Source: Roseiarcus sp963833955 (lineage in GTDB: Bacteria; Pseudomonadota; Alphaproteobacteria; Rhizobiales; Beijerinckiaceae). From it: a DNA stretch of 64,000 nt. Positions within the stretch are counted from its first letter, which is position 1. Each line of letters opens with the position of its first letter. Below are positions 1 to 8,842 of the stretch, one piece after another. Made by a program: the position numbers and the translations under genes. The notes under the pieces are model-generated. The model was given only the letters and a program-made list of their open reading frames with translations, did not search any database and had not been told where the DNA came from. The stretch lies in assembly GCA_963833955.1 (NCBI GenBank), contig CAWHZY010000019.1:1-64000 (forward strand), given 5' to 3'.

Positions 1-164
1 CCGGGCTTCGCGAGAGCCCTCCCCACGACGTCGCCATCACCCGCGAGAGCCCGAACGACCATCGGTCGGGCGCGTGAGGAGAGCCCAGGCCGAATTCGGC
101 TGGCTCGCGCGTTTTGGCGCCGGGGGTGGTTACATAAAAATACAGTTCGGATAAGAGATTTGGA

Positions 165-189
165 ATGAGGCCAAGTTTTACGGCCTCAT
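165..189 (-). terminator. Hairpin at the end of the small membrane protein gene
   Basis: ATGAGGCC (165-172) and GGCCTCAT (182-189) form a perfect 8-bp stem with a 9-base loop that overlaps the stop codon of the small ORF. On the minus strand no strong T-run follows, so it may be a weak terminator or an mRNA-stabilising hairpin. Confidence 0.4.
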
Positions 190-300
190 CCGAATTTGCT
201 CGCCGTAAGTTGCGATCATGACGGCGACAAATAAAATCAGAGAGAACCCAAGAAAGATGTCCACGCTGTCCAATAGGGGGGATAGAAATTCGCCGGACAT
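178..300 (-). CDS. Small single-span membrane protein, 40 residues
   Basis: This 40-codon reading frame encodes a polar N-terminus, one hydrophobic stretch from about residue 14 to 33, and a short basic tail ending RMRP. A good ribosome-binding site (GGAGG, 7 bases before ATG) and an AT-rich upstream region support expression. The layout is that of a one-span inner-membrane peptide, as seen for accessory subunits of transporters or oxidases, but I do not recognise the family (it is not an obvious KdpF or CydX). It lies upstream of the LysR gene with its own spacing, so it is probably a separate transcription unit. Short length leaves some doubt that it is translated. Confidence 0.5.
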   Translation of the reverse strand: MSGEFLSPLLDSVDIFLGFSLILFVAVMIATYGEQIRMRP

Positions 301-414
301 TTGACGGCCTCCAGGCGATAGTCTTTGACGCCTGCAAGTAGTATTCGCGAGCACGGATAATGTTCCTTCGATTTAAATGGTGACGACGATAACATTGATC
401 AAACGTCGTCCCCA

Positions 415-1304
415 TCAGCCGCTCCGGGCGGCGAGGATCGAGAACAGAGCGGTCGCGATCCGGCTGCGGGGGCGATTTTTCTGGCTGAGGACATGAAACT
501 CGCGCTCAGGCAGCTTGAACCGGACCTGCCGAAGCAAGCCGGCCTCCAGAACTCGAAGCGGCGACTGAGGCGGAGGTCGCGGTCGCGCCCAGCCCCGCCT
601 CGACCGCGGCCCGCACCGCCTCGTTCGAGGGCAGCTCCATCGCGATCCTGAGCGTCTCGGGCCGGATTCCGAGCCGCCTCAGCGCCTGTTCGAACACCGA
701 CCGCGTGCCCGATCCGACCTCGCGCAGCACCCATTCTCCCTGCAGAAGGTCGGCCGGCGCCAGCGATTTGGCATGGCCCCAGGCATGATCCGGACCGATG
801 ACGAGGACCAGTTGATCCCTCGCAACGACGAGGCTTTCGAGGCTTTGGCTTTTCACCGCGCCTTCGACAAAGCCGAGTTCCGCCGCGCCGGCCTCGACCG
901 CTTCGGCGACCTCGGCGGTGTTGCCGATCGTCAGCCTGATCTCGATGCGCGGATAGGCGCGCCGGAAGGCGACGAGGCGCCGCGGCAGCCAGTAGCCGGC
1001 GATCGTCTGGCTCGCATGCAGGCTCAGTGCGCCGCGCTCGAGCGCGCCGAATTCGGCGAGCGTCCGCTCGGCGTGCTCAACCTCGGCGAGGATGCGGCGC
1101 GCTTGGGCAAGCAGCGCTCTGCCCGCTTCGGTGAGCACGATGCGCCGGCCGATGCGGTCGAACAGCCGGAATGTCGTGGCGGGCTTCGAGCGAAGCGATC
1201 GCGTGGCTCGCGGCCGATTGGGCGAGGTTGAGCGCCCGCGCCCCTTCCGTCACGTGCCCGCGCTCCGCGACGGCGATGAAAACGCGCAACTGCTCGAGCG
1301 TCAC
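415..1304 (-). pseudogene. LysR-family transcriptional regulator, two frameshifts
   Basis: The N-terminus is a clear LysR winged HTH (MTLEQLRVFIAVAERGHVTE, then LNLAQSAASHAIASLE). The effector domain follows in a second frame and the C-terminus (KLPEREFHVLSQKN to ILAARSG) in a third. Each switch is explained by one extra base: near 1171, where HDI should run into RLFDRIGRR, and near 559, where SVAAS should run into VLEAGLL. Removing both bases gives a full-length regulator of 295 residues, normal for the family. It is divergent from the transporter at 1411, the usual LysR arrangement, so it probably controlled that gene. Either it is a recent pseudogene or the assembly carries two insertion errors. 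Confidence 0.85.
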
Positions 1305-1410
1305 GGGGCTTCTCCATTCAATCTAGAAAGTAGATCATAATGAATGAAATCATCTATTGGAATGATTGATCGACGCGAATTATCTTGACCTCCGTACAGG
1401 AGAAAAACCG
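1305..1410. promoter_or_regulatory. Divergent promoter region between lysR and the TDT transporter
   Basis: This AT-rich 106-bp gap separates two divergent genes. It holds related ATGAATGA and AATGATTGATC words around 1339-1371, plausible LysR contact sites, and an AGGAG ribosome-binding site just before ATG 1411. The operator assignment is inferred from position and composition only. Confidence 0.4.
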
Positions 1411-2586
1411 ATGAGCGTCCTCGACATCCCGTTTCAGACCGTCGCGCGCAGGGACGGCAAACCGTTCCTCGAGATCGTGCGCAACTTCACCCCGAACTGG
1501 TTCACCGTGACCATGGGGACCGGGGCGCTCGCGCTGACCTTGAACCAGTTTCCACTCGCAATTCCGGGCCTGCGCGCAGTCGCAGAGGCTTTGTGGCTCG
1601 CGAATATTGCCCTCTTCGCGCTGTTCAGCCTTCTCTACGCCGCGCGCTGGGTTCTCTTCCCCCGCGAGGCGGCGCTGATTTTCAGACACCCGGTGATGTC
1701 GATGTTTTTCGGCGCGATCCCGATGGGGCTCGCGACCATCGTCAATGGCTTTCTTGCCTTCGGCCCTGATTTCCTGGGAACGGGCGTCGCCGTCAGCGTC
1801 GCGCGTGCGCTTTGGCAGGCGGACGCTGCGATGTCGGTCGTTTGCGGCCTCGCCATCCCTTATTTCATGTTCACCCGCCAGGAGCACTCGATGGAGAAGC
1901 TGACGGCCGTGTGGCTGCTTCCCATCGTGGCCTCGGAGGTCGCCGCCGCGAGCGGCGGGCTGCTCGCGCCGCATCTCGCCGCCCCCGAGGCCTTCCTGGT
2001 CTTGATCCTGAGCTACGTTCTCTGGGCGTGCTCGGTGCCGCTCGCCATGAGCGTGCTCGTGCTCCTGTTCCTGAGGCTTGCGCTGCACAAGCTGCCCGAG
2101 CGCGACATGGGGGTCTCCGCCTGGCTCGCGCTCGGGCCGATCGGGACGGGCGCGCTGGGCCTTGTCGTGCTCGGCGCCGCAGCGCCCAAGATTTTTGCCG
2201 CCAATGGGCTCGCGTCGGTGGGCGAGGTCGCCTTTGGCCTTGGCGTGATCGGAGGCCTGATCCTCTGGGGCTACGGCGTCTGGTGGCTGAGCCTCGCGAT
2301 CCTCAAGACTGTGCGCTATCTGCGCCAAGGCCTGCCGTTCAATCTCGGCTGGTGGGGTTTCACCTTCCCACTCGCGGTCTACACCCTGGCTACGCTTGCG
2401 CTCGCGCGCGTCACCGGGCTCAGCCTGTTCAGCTTCGCCGGCGGAGGGCTCGCGTTGTGTCTGGCGATCTTCTGGGTCGTCGTGGCGAGCCGCACGGTGG
2501 GAGGCGCGTGGACCACGACGCTCTTCGTCGCCCCTTGTCTCAAGGGCGCCAACGCCCCGGCGCGGTTTGAGGCGGACGTCGTGTGA
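1411..2586 (+). CDS. TDT-family (TehA/SLAC1-like) transporter
   Basis: A 391-residue protein with about ten hydrophobic spans. It has the family's opening signature NFTPNWFTVTMGTGALAL followed by repeated small-residue-rich helices, and ends shortly after the last helix. TDT proteins (TehA, Mae1, SSU1) export or import small anions such as dicarboxylates, sulfite or tellurite-related species across the cytoplasmic membrane. The substrate here cannot be read from the sequence. I chose the ATG at 1411 because of its AGGAG site and because the family starts a few residues before the first helix; an upstream ATG at 1366 would add 15 unlikely residues. It is divergent from a damaged LysR gene, so regulation may now be relaxed. 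Confidence 0.85.
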   Translation: MSVLDIPFQTVARRDGKPFLEIVRNFTPNWFTVTMGTGALALTLNQFPLAIPGLRAVAEALWLANIALFALFSLLYAARWVLFPREAALIFRHPVMSMFFGAIPMGLATIVNGFLAFGPDFLGTGVAVSVARALWQADAAMSVVCGLAIPYFMFTRQEHSMEKLTAVWLLPIVASEVAAASGGLLAPHLAAPEAFLVLILSYVLWACSVPLAMSVLVLLFLRLALHKLPERDMGVSAWLALGPIGTGALGLVVLGAAAPKIFAANGLASVGEVAFGLGVIGGLILWGYGVWWLSLAILKTVRYLRQGLPFNLGWWGFTFPLAVYTLATLALARVTGLSLFSFAGGGLALCLAIFWVVVASRTVGGAWTTTLFVAPCLKGANAPARFEADVV

Positions 2587-2607
2587 GGGTAGCGGGTGGG
2601 GTTATCG

Positions 2608-2922
2608 TCAGGCGTGGCCCTCGACTTGGATTGCGTGGAAATCGGCGCGCTGGGGCTTGGCGGCGAGGGCGAGCGAGGCCTGCAGCGCTTCGAGGTCGGC
2701 CGCGCCGCGCGGCTCCCAGCCACAAGGGCATGAGCCGTCGCCGCAATGCGCGGCGGCGACTTCCGTATAGAGCAGGCCGACCGCCGTGGCCGCGAGGCTC
2801 AGCGCCGCCATGGGCGGAAGGCGCGTCGATTGCATGATGCCGCAAAAGGCCATCCGGACGGATCTCTTCATCTGGTCCAGCGCGGCGATCGTGTCGTCAT
2901 CATTGGAAGCGGCAATCTGCAT
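2608..2922 (-). CDS. Hypothetical membrane-anchored protein with a Cys-rich motif
   Basis: About 104 residues if started at the ATG at 2922, which has a GAGAGA site upstream. The N-terminal third is polar, a hydrophobic segment follows (MAALSLAATAVGLLYTEVAA), and immediately after it comes CGDGSCPCGW, a cluster of three cysteines. The C-terminal part is amphipathic. This layout suggests a membrane-anchored protein with a metal- or disulfide-forming motif on one side. No family is recognised. It converges on the TDT transporter gene and probably has its own promoter. Confidence 0.5.
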   Translation of the reverse strand: MQIAASNDDDTIAALDQMKRSVRMAFCGIMQSTRLPPMAALSLAATAVGLLYTEVAAAHCGDGSCPCGWEPRGAADLEALQASLALAAKPQRADFHAIQVEGHA

Positions 2923-3127
2923 GACGAATGATCTCTCGGTTTGGCGCCCTTGCCGGCGCAGAGCCGACGGCTGAACGAGAGCTAGAGAACCGCCAATCGG
3001 GCCGCAAGCGTCTGCGATCATTTCGCAATTAGAACAATTTCAAGCGAGGCTGGTCTTGGGTCGCGAGCCGCGAGCCCTGATGCGGGCGACAGACAGCCAT
3101 TCAGTGATAGGCTGATGGGCCAAAGCC

Positions 3128-3216
3128 GTCATCGCGAGGAGCGCAGCGACGCGGCGATCCAGAAGGCCGTGGGGCGCCCTACGTTCCCTGGATTGCTTCG
3201 CTTCGCTCGCAATGAC
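3128..3216. repeat. Dispersed palindromic repeat (GTCATCGCGAG type), copy 1
   Basis: The element begins GTCATCGCGAGGAGCG and ends CGCTCGCAATGAC, so its ends are inverted repeats. Related copies lie at 36261-36395 and about 24842-24996. It sits in the untranslated gap before the acyl-CoA dehydrogenase; read as protein it gives the typical spurious peptide REERSDAAIQ...LLRFARND. Confidence 0.8.
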
Positions 3217-3261
3217 GATGATGGCTTAGCTCAATTTAGGGGCAGGAACGGAGGGCGTCTC

Positions 3262-4419
3262 ATGTTGTTCACGGCCGAGCACGAGGAGCCGCGTCGGACT
3301 TTACAGAAATTCATCGCCGCCGAGATCAACCCGCATGTCGACGAGTGGGAGGCGGCCGGTCAGCTTCCCACCCACGCGCTGTTCAAGAAGCTCGGCGATC
3401 TCGGTTTCCTCGGACTGAACAAGCCGGTCGAATTCGGCGGCGCGGGCCTCGACTATTCCTACGCCTTGATGATGGCGGAAGAATTGGGGGCCGTGCACAG
3501 CGGCTCGGCGCCGATGGCGATCGGGGTCCATACCGACATGGCGACGCCAGCGCTCGCGCGGTTCGGCTCGGACGAATTGCGCCGCGAGTTTCTCGCGCCC
3601 GCGATTTCGGGCGACGTCGTCGCCTGCGTCGGCGTGTCGGAACCCGGCGCCGGCTCCGACGTCGCCGAGATCAAGACCGCCGCGCGGTCGGACGGCGACG
3701 ATTACGTGATCGATGGCGGCAAGATGTGGATCACCAACGGCGCTCAAGCCGACTGGATGTGCCTCCTCGCCAACACCGGCGACGGTCCCAAGCATCGCAA
3801 CAAGTCGCTGATCGTCGTGCCGATGAAGACGAAGGGCGTCACCGTCGCGCGCAAGCTCGACAAGCTTGGCATGCGCGCGTCCGACACGGCGCAGATTTTC
3901 TTCGAGAGCGTGCGGGTTCCGAAGACAAACCGCATCGGCGACGAGGGCAAGGGCTTCACCTACCAGATGATGCAGTTCCAGGAAGAGCGGCTATGGGCGG
4001 CCGCCGCCTGCCTCAAGGCGCACGAGCACACGATCGCCGAGACGATCGCCTATACGCGTGAGCGCAAGGCGTTCGGCCGCTCCATCCTCGACAACCAGAC
4101 GGTGCACTTCAAGCTCGCCGAATTGCAGACCGAGATCGAGCTCCTGCGCTCGCTCGTCTATCGCGCCGCCGAGGCGATGATCGAGGGCGCCGACGTGACG
4201 CAGCTCGCGACGATGGCGAAGCTCAAGGCCGGTCAGTTGGGACGCGAAGTGCCGAGCGCCTGCCTGCAATATTGGGGCGGCATGGGCTACATGAACGAGA
4301 CGCCGGTGAGCCGCGCCTTCCGCGACGGCCGCCTCGCGTCGATCGCCGGCGGGGCCGATGAGGTGATGCTGACGATTTTAGCCAAGGGCATGGGGACCTT
4401 GCCGGGCATGGGGCAATAG
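3262..4419 (+). CDS. Acyl-CoA dehydrogenase
   Basis: A 385-residue FAD enzyme that introduces the alpha-beta double bond into acyl-CoA thioesters. Visible family motifs are CVGVSEPGAGSDVAEI (FAD/substrate loop), WITNGAQADWM, and the C-terminal YMNETPVSRAFRDGR. At the usual catalytic-Glu site of the medium/short-chain enzymes (IYEGT) this protein reads IAGGADE. The candidate base is instead Glu242 in FQEERL, the position used by isovaleryl-type and long-chain enzymes. Start 3262 has GGAGGG six bases upstream; an extended frame from 3115 only translates the dispersed repeat. Substrate is unknown, perhaps a branched or terpenoid acyl-CoA. Confidence 0.9.
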   Translation: MLFTAEHEEPRRTLQKFIAAEINPHVDEWEAAGQLPTHALFKKLGDLGFLGLNKPVEFGGAGLDYSYALMMAEELGAVHSGSAPMAIGVHTDMATPALARFGSDELRREFLAPAISGDVVACVGVSEPGAGSDVAEIKTAARSDGDDYVIDGGKMWITNGAQADWMCLLANTGDGPKHRNKSLIVVPMKTKGVTVARKLDKLGMRASDTAQIFFESVRVPKTNRIGDEGKGFTYQMMQFQEERLWAAAACLKAHEHTIAETIAYTRERKAFGRSILDNQTVHFKLAELQTEIELLRSLVYRAAEAMIEGADVTQLATMAKLKAGQLGREVPSACLQYWGGMGYMNETPVSRAFRDGRLASIAGGADEVMLTILAKGMGTLPGMGQ

Positions 4420-4427
4420 CGCTTCGC

Positions 4428-5045
4428 ATGACCTCGAGGCGGTGGGGCGGCGCGCTCTGGATCGGCTGTCTGCAATTTTTTGTGAGCGAGGCCATCGCGG
4501 CCGCCGGCTTCGCGGGTTCGTACTCCTATCGGCGCAACTACATCAGCGACCTCGGCGCCTTGAGCTGCGGGGCGGGCTGCTCGCCGCTGCATGCGCTGAT
4601 GAACGCATCCTTCGTGCTTCAGGGCGTGCTGATTGTCGCCGGCGCAGTCGTGGTCTGGCCGCTTTTTCCGCGCGGGGCGCTGTCATGGCTGGGGCTCGGG
4701 CTTGTCGCCGCGTCCGGCCTCGGCGTCGCGCTCGTTGGCCTCGCGCCGGAGGATTTCGCGCCCGCCTGGCACTATTTCGGCGCCGCCGAGAACCTGTTGT
4801 TCTGCAACGCGGGCGCGGCTCTCCTCGGCGTGGCGCTGCTTCGCGAGGGCTCGGTCCCACGGATGGTCGGGCTTTTCTCGCTCGGTTTCGGCTTGATCGG
4901 CCTCACGGGTTTCACGGGACTGGCGACAGGCCATGATTTCGGACTGGGCTCAGGCGGCGTCGAGCGCCTCGCCGCCCATCCCTTTCCGGTCTGGATCGCC
5001 GGGATGGGCGCCTGGCTTCTGAGCGGCGGGAAAAGTCGACCGTAA
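4428..5045 (+). CDS. DUF998-family integral membrane protein
   Basis: A 205-residue protein with about six transmembrane segments. The early motif YRRNYISDLGA after the first helix is the hallmark of the DUF998 family, whose function is unknown. It begins 9 bp after the acyl-CoA dehydrogenase stop and has no strong ribosome-binding site of its own, so it is probably translated by read-through from that gene's mRNA. A functional link to acyl-CoA metabolism is not otherwise evident. Confidence 0.75.
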   Translation: MTSRRWGGALWIGCLQFFVSEAIAAAGFAGSYSYRRNYISDLGALSCGAGCSPLHALMNASFVLQGVLIVAGAVVVWPLFPRGALSWLGLGLVAASGLGVALVGLAPEDFAPAWHYFGAAENLLFCNAGAALLGVALLREGSVPRMVGLFSLGFGLIGLTGFTGLATGHDFGLGSGGVERLAAHPFPVWIAGMGAWLLSGGKSRP

Positions 5046-5057
5046 TCGCCGGTGCTC

Positions 5058-5369
5058 CTAGACCCCCTCGCGGCGGCTGAGCTCCGCCTCGATCCGATCG
5101 AGCGCGTCGCGCAGCGCCTGCGCCTTGGCGACGGTTCCCAAATTGTCCTTCGTCAGCTTTGCCCCGCGCGGCTCGGCCTTGCCGCGCATCTCGCGCGCCT
5201 GGCGCGTTCCGATCGACTTGGCCCGATCGTGCGCCTCGCGCAAGCGGCGGGCGGTGGCCTTCAGCTCATCGACAGACTGGCGCTCGATTTCCGGCGGCCG
5301 GCTCACGGCGACGAGCTCATTCTCTGCGGCGGTCAGGAGCCGAGCCTCGAGTTTCACCGCATCATTCAT
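5058..5369 (-). CDS. Conserved small charged helical protein
   Basis: A 103-residue highly charged, cysteine-free protein predicted to be almost entirely helical, with heptad-like stretches (LEARLLTAAENELVAV; ALRDALDRIEAELSRRE) suggesting a coiled coil. Start 5369 has AGGGG six bases upstream. It converges with the DUF998 gene (12 bp between stops) and is divergent from rsmB. No function is recognised. Confidence 0.6.
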   Translation of the reverse strand: MNDAVKLEARLLTAAENELVAVSRPPEIERQSVDELKATARRLREAHDRAKSIGTRQAREMRGKAEPRGAKLTKDNLGTVAKAQALRDALDRIEAELSRREGV

Positions 5370-5562
5370 GAAAAGCCCCTGATTTGGCGACGCCGCCTCG
5401 CGCACTCGGCCTGCTGACCTCGGCGGTGGCCGAAAATCCAGTCTAGTCCGCCCCGAAGCCAAGCTCCACCGCGTTCGCGACATTATCCGCGAGGCGAGAT
5501 ATAGGTTCCCACGCTTCCCGGGGATATGAACCGGAATTTCATACCCCAAAGGCTCCCCTCCC

Positions 5563-6855
5563 ATGATCCCCGCCGCCCGCGCCGCCGCCGCGATCGAAGT
5601 TTTGACGGATATCGAATCCCGCCGCCGCCCCGCGACCGACGCGATGAAGGACTGGGGCCTCGCGCACCGCTTCGCTGGCTCGGGCGACCGGGCGGCGATC
5701 TCGGGCCTCGTCTATGATTCGCTGCGGAAGAAAAGCTCGTCGGCCTGGATCATGGGCGACGCCGGACCGCGCGCCGAGCTCCTGGGCGCGCTGAGACAGA
5801 CGCAGGGCCTCGATGCGGACGCAATCGCCGCTTTGTTCTCCGGCGAAGGCCACGCGCCGGCGAAGCTCACCGAAGCCGAACGCGAGCGGCTCACATCCGC
5901 GGACCTGACAGGCGCGCCCGCGCACGTGACCGGCGATTTCCCCGAATGGCTTGGCGCTGAGCTCGAGGCGAGCTTCGGCGCGTCCGCGGCCGAGGAGGGC
6001 AGGGCGCTGGCTGAGCGCGCGCCGGTCGATCTGCGCGTGAACCTCCTCAAGACCAATCGCGACAAGGCGCTGCGCGCCCTCGCCCATCTCAAGCCCGAGC
6101 CGACGCCGCTCTCGCCCGTCGGCTTGCGCATCGCCATGCGCCCGGACGGCCGCGCGCCGCCGCTCGCCTCCGACCCGGCTTACCTCAAGGGCCTCGTCGA
6201 GTTGCAGGACGAAGGCTCGCAGCTTGCCGCGCTTCTCGCCGTGCCCAAGCCCGGCATGCAGGTCCTCGACCTTTGCGCCGGCGCGGGCGGCAAGACGCTG
6301 GCGCTCGCCGCCGCGATGGGGAACCAGGGCCAGATCTACGCCGCCGATCCCGACGCGCATCGCCTGGCGCCGATCTTCGCGAGGCTCACGCGCTCGGGCG
6401 CCCGCAACGTCCAGGTGCGGGCGCCGAGGGGGCAGACGGACGTGCTCGCCGACCTCGAAGGACGCTGCGATCTCGTGCTGATCGACGCCCCATGCACCGG
6501 CTCCGGCGCCTGGCGGCGCAATCCCGACGCCAAATGGCGCATCCGCCCCGGCGCGCTCGAGCAGCGCATCAAGGATCAGGACGAGACGCTCGAAAGCGCC
6601 TTGCGTTTCGTCAAGCCGGGCGGACGCATCGTCTATGTCACCTGCTCGATCCTCAAGGCTGAGAACGAGGACCGCATCGCGGCGTTCATGGCCCGCCACG
6701 ACGACCTCCTGCCGATCGACGCCAAGGCGCAGGCGAATGCGGCCGGCCTGCCAGCTTTGGCCGAGCATCGATCGAGTTTGGGCCCCGGCTTCCGTCTGAG
6801 CCCGAGGGCGACCGGCACCGACGGGTTTTACATCGCGACCTTGACCCGGACGTGA
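5563..6855 (+). CDS. rsmB: RsmB/NOP-family 16S rRNA (cytosine-C5) methyltransferase
   Basis: A 430-residue S-adenosylmethionine enzyme of the RsmB family, which methylates cytosine 967 (E. coli numbering) of 16S rRNA. An N-terminal helical NusB-like region is followed by the Rossmann catalytic core. That core has the SAM motif VLDLCAGAGGKTLALAA, the acidic DAPCTGSG motif with Cys311, and VTCSI with Cys361. In this family the TCS cysteine attacks the base and the PCTG cysteine helps release product. The C-terminus ends GTDGFYIATLTRT, as usual for the family. The gene reads intact. Assignment as RsmB rather than another RsmB-like paralogue is inferred from length and N-terminal domain. Confidence 0.88.
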   Translation: MIPAARAAAAIEVLTDIESRRRPATDAMKDWGLAHRFAGSGDRAAISGLVYDSLRKKSSSAWIMGDAGPRAELLGALRQTQGLDADAIAALFSGEGHAPAKLTEAERERLTSADLTGAPAHVTGDFPEWLGAELEASFGASAAEEGRALAERAPVDLRVNLLKTNRDKALRALAHLKPEPTPLSPVGLRIAMRPDGRAPPLASDPAYLKGLVELQDEGSQLAALLAVPKPGMQVLDLCAGAGGKTLALAAAMGNQGQIYAADPDAHRLAPIFARLTRSGARNVQVRAPRGQTDVLADLEGRCDLVLIDAPCTGSGAWRRNPDAKWRIRPGALEQRIKDQDETLESALRFVKPGGRIVYVTCSILKAENEDRIAAFMARHDDLLPIDAKAQANAAGLPALAEHRSSLGPGFRLSPRATGTDGFYIATLTRT

Positions 6856-7087
6856 GCGCGCATGCGGCGGAATCCGCAATGTCCGAACCGGAACGCGCGT
6901 TCAAATAGCGTCAAAGCCAGCCTGCCATTCCCGCGCGAGGCCCCAATGCGCAAATAGCGGCCATTCGTCGACGACTTGGCGAAACGTGTCAGATCGACCC
7001 TTTCGCCACACTCACCTCTCGCCCGCCTAATCAAAATGGCCAACAGTAGCGGCTTGAGCGTTGCCACGTTGCTCAGAGAAGAGGCTT

Positions 7088-8842
7088 TTACTCCGCCAAC
7101 ACTCGGCCAAGCTCTGTGCAAAATGTCTCAAAGACGTCAGCACATCGGTCGAACACGAGGTCGAGGGCCAAGCCGTAGCCTTCGTTCAGTAGCGCAGTAT
7201 CGAAACCGAGTGCCTCAAGCGCCCGCCGGACTTTATCGAAGTTCTCATGCGCTTCCGCGTTGCGTAGATCATTGAGCTGAAAAATGGCGGCCATGGAGGG
7301 ATTCTGCTTGCGCCAGTCGAGCTCATTAGCAAGGCCAGTTAAGCCGGTCCAATCGTCCCCGCGAGCGCTGATCGCCTGAAGAAGGGTGAATAGGCTCTGC
7401 AGTAGGTTAAGGCTTCTGAGCTCCTTCAAGTCCTCGGCCCCGCATCCGCACTGGATAAGCAACCTCCTCAACGGTTTTAACGGTACACGTTGGATCAGTT
7501 CGTTAAGTGCCTTGCAGCGCGTTAGGAATTCCCCCTGGCTCATTTCTCGCGGTGCCACGCGCGCTAATCGTCGGATTTCAGGATAGGGTCGCCACCCGTC
7601 GGCTTGGATCTTTTGGCGTGCAATGGCGAATACTGATGCCGGGTCGATATCAACCCGCAGGCGGCACCCTAGGGTTCCCAAGCCTTCGGCTAGTCGAAGC
7701 AGGGATCGGACGATACGGTCCACGCGCACAAGGATATGTGGTTCGCTTGTGTCGATAGCGCTTGCAACCGCAAACTCCATCACATGGGCGCGGGCGTGCA
7801 AGATCTCTCGGTCGGGCTTCGGCTTGTAGAGTTCTCGCATCGGAACTCGGATCGCGTCGCGCCCCACGCGCACACATTCCGTGAAACTCCACTGATTGCG
7901 ATAGCCTGGGCTGGTGTACCAGCGGCCGTGGATATTGGTCACGTCGCAGCTGAAAGCGGAATTCTGTTCGTAGCGTTCCAGAAAGCTATCTTTGATAAAG
8001 ACAGGCTCGGCATGTATCAGGGCGTTGGCTCGGACGCGCGTCATCGGTTCGCTATCGCCTGGCCAGACGAGTCCATCGGCGCTGGGCGCGTGGCTCAACT
8101 CAGACTGTAGCACCGGAGCCACGCCCCAGAGCTGCAACAGGATTGCTCCATCGTGAAGTCGAAGGTCGAGTTCGTAGCGCCCGTCGTCAGCCGATATTAC
8201 GCGCTGGCTGTCCGCGCCTAGCAACTCAACCAACGCCTCGGTCCGAGGCAACAACTTGCTATAGTAGAAGAGGCGCACTCCGCGGGCGGCGCGCATCCAA
8301 AGATACCTGCGCAGATACTCGTTTCGCATGCGCCAAGTAACTGGCCGGCGGCTTGTCCATTCGTACTCACTTGAGGCCTCGCCTTCGGCGACACCAAAGA
8401 TCGGCTCGCCAAGGTCATCGAAGATGATCGACTGATGATCCCCCCCGACGGTCCGTGCCGACAAGCCGAGCGCCATCCAAACTTTTTCGGCCAGATAGAA
8501 GTTGAAGAAGGAATTGTCGCCCCACGAGGCGACGATATAATCGTGCCCACCAATCGATGGCGCGAACTCTAACAGATCGCCCTTATGGTCTGCGACAGGC
8601 ACCGAGTGAGAGACCACATTGAAGTCCGCTCGGCGCAACGCATGAAAGTTTATTCCACACGTCTCTGGAATGACGGCTGTTTGCATCAGCACATGTTCCC
8701 GATCCGAACCGTAAGGGTCATTTTCATAGTGGACCGCGACTTCTACCATCAACTCGCCGGGGCCGGCCGGAACTGCCTCCACCAGGCCCTTAAGACGTCG
8801 GGGAATCTCGGCGCTTGGTATCGGAAATCCGTCCAACCACAT
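7088..8842 (-). CDS. Orphan 584-residue protein with C-terminal HEPN-like domain
   Basis: No family is recognised for the first 400 or so residues, which look like a mixed alpha/beta fold rich in aromatic residues. The last 110 residues are all-helical and contain LNDLRNAEAHENF, a match to the RNxxxH active-site signature of HEPN domains (Arg527, His532). HEPN domains are RNA-cleaving or nucleotide-transferring modules common in toxins and abortive-infection proteins such as ApeA. ATG 8842 is preceded by AGGAAAG. Base composition is visibly lower in GC than the neighbours and uses otherwise rare codons, suggesting horizontal gain. It stands alone, next to a phage-type HTH gene. A defence role is inference; confidence is high for the gene and moderate for the domain. 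Confidence 0.75.
   Translation of the reverse strand: MWLDGFPIPSAEIPRRLKGLVEAVPAGPGELMVEVAVHYENDPYGSDREHVLMQTAVIPETCGINFHALRRADFNVVSHSVPVADHKGDLLEFAPSIGGHDYIVASWGDNSFFNFYLAEKVWMALGLSARTVGGDHQSIIFDDLGEPIFGVAEGEASSEYEWTSRRPVTWRMRNEYLRRYLWMRAARGVRLFYYSKLLPRTEALVELLGADSQRVISADDGRYELDLRLHDGAILLQLWGVAPVLQSELSHAPSADGLVWPGDSEPMTRVRANALIHAEPVFIKDSFLERYEQNSAFSCDVTNIHGRWYTSPGYRNQWSFTECVRVGRDAIRVPMRELYKPKPDREILHARAHVMEFAVASAIDTSEPHILVRVDRIVRSLLRLAEGLGTLGCRLRVDIDPASVFAIARQKIQADGWRPYPEIRRLARVAPREMSQGEFLTRCKALNELIQRVPLKPLRRLLIQCGCGAEDLKELRSLNLLQSLFTLLQAISARGDDWTGLTGLANELDWRKQNPSMAAIFQLNDLRNAEAHENFDKVRRALEALGFDTALLNEGYGLALDLVFDRCADVFETFCTELGRVLAE

Noticed and set aside
3115..3261. N-terminal extension of the acyl-CoA dehydrogenase
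   Set aside because: Those residues translate a dispersed repeat; the start at 3262 has its own GGAGGG site.
5539..6879. 446-codon minus-strand frame opposite rsmB
   Set aside because: Shadow of rsmB; no ribosome-binding site, and composition is typical of antisense frames.
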